A stretch of DNA of 64,000 nucleotides from Micromonospora echinospora (GTDB lineage Bacteria; Actinomycetota; Actinomycetes; Mycobacteriales; Micromonosporaceae), in NCBI RefSeq assembly GCF_900091495.1, contig NZ_LT607413.1, positions 1,116,001 through 1,180,000 of the forward strand. Direction: 5' to 3'. A model generated the notes under the pieces. That model was given only the letters and a program-made list of their open reading frames with translations. It was not told where the DNA came from and searched no databases. Of the stretch, positions 63,668 to 64,000 are shown piece by piece (the stretch's first letter is position 1; every line of letters starts with the position of its first letter). The translations under genes and the position numbers were made by a program.

Positions 63668-64000
63668 TCAGGCGCGGGGGGCGCCCACCGGCTGGGACGC
63701 CTCGACGAACTCCTCACGCGGGTCGTGCAGCTGACCGAGCGCGACGACCTCCCGGCGGAGGAAGAACGCCAGCGACCAGTCGACCACCACGCGGACCTTG
63801 CGGTTGAACGAGGGGATCCGGCTCATGTGGTACGTCCGGTGCATGAACCAGGCCGGCCAGCCGGTCATCTTGATGCCGTACACCTGGGCGACGCCCTTGT
63901 GCAGGCCGAGGCTGGCCACGCTGCCCGCGTGCTTGTGCCGGTAGTTGACCGGTTCCCGGCCCCGGATCACCGCCGCGATGTTGTCCGCCATCCGGGCGGC
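63668..64000 (-). CDS. ndh: Type II NADH dehydrogenase, C-terminal part (partial)
   Basis: The frame runs from the window edge to a TCA-encoded stop at 63668 and covers about 110 residues. ADNIAAVIRGREP, YRHKHAGSVASLGLHKGVAQ, GWPAWFMHRTYHMSRIPS and VDWSLAFFLRREVV are the typical C-terminal membrane-binding part of NDH-2, which passes electrons from NADH to menaquinone without pumping. The start lies outside the window. Confidence 0.88.
   Translation of the reverse strand, partial: AARMADNIAAVIRGREPVNYRHKHAGSVASLGLHKGVAQVYGIKMTGWPAWFMHRTYHMSRIPSFNRKVRVVVDWSLAFFLRREVVALGQLHDPREEFVEASQPVGAPRA

Overview
The window is chromosomal DNA of a high-GC Gram-positive actinomycete, most likely Micromonospora or a close relative in the Micromonosporaceae. 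The support is codon usage with almost every third position G or C, frequent GTG starts, GTGA/ATGA stop-start overlaps, many apparently leaderless genes with a TANNNT box 6-8 bases before the start codon, mycothiol metabolism (mca), the mca-DUF4307-greA neighbourhood, and FxSxx-type and SCO7613-type actinobacterial families. About 51 protein genes, one complete tRNA-Leu(UAA) and a 3-prime tRNA fragment are supported. No rRNA, CRISPR array, insertion sequence or phage structural gene was seen.

Layout. 0-2.8 kb: tail of a TIGR03089-like gene, then a GntR regulator and a coupled three-gene unit ending in an XRE/TPR regulator, the whole bracketed by two related hairpins. 2.9-6.3 kb: acetoacetate-CoA ligase, a hotdog thioesterase and a small membrane protein; the last two diverge from interlocked -10 boxes. 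6.5-10.5 kb: a coupled operon of a membrane protein and two P-loop ATPases. 10.5-18.5 kb: a leftward operon (FxSxx-like candidate precursor peptide, a 1259-aa ParA-like/TIR-like/NB-ARC/TPR protein, a duplicated-domain protein, a cation:proton antiporter) facing a divergent HExxH-type peptide-modification enzyme. 18.5-30.6 kb: acyl-CoA dehydrogenase, UDP-glucose dehydrogenase, a giant polytopic membrane protein, purE-purK and a YyaL-type thioredoxin-fold protein.

30.6-33 kb: a compact cassette with its own promoter encodes a small conserved-domain protein, a purine-nucleoside-phosphorylase-fold effector and a two-TM PLD-like protein. A glycine/valine-rich motif at the effector N-terminus matches, at 12 of 24 positions, a motif encoded in an overlapping frame of the preceding gene. 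This is the best candidate for an undescribed conflict or signalling system. 33-46.8 kb: Nudix regulator, secreted PI-PLC-like protein, GGDEF-EAL protein, mca, greA, ilvA, amidase, metB, HIT protein, msrA.

47.2-52.1 kb: a three-gene N-acetylglutaminylglutamine amide (NAGGN) osmolyte operon. 52.1-53.8 kb: rnz behind a 250-nt structured leader, and a GNAT gene. 53.8-54.6 kb: a tRNA 3-prime remnant followed by a Phd/RelE toxin-antitoxin pair. 54.6-64 kb: cystathionine beta-synthase, YkvA-like protein, two adjacent SGNH hydrolases, thiolase, Bax-inhibitor-like protein, tRNA-Leu, a GT-C-like membrane protein and the end of a type II NADH dehydrogenase. metB and cbs point to transsulfuration; aacS, the thiolase and the acyl-CoA dehydrogenase point to short-chain acyl-CoA metabolism. 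Four copies of a roughly 55-bp palindromic element with a conserved TTACCGCTTT core lie between genes.
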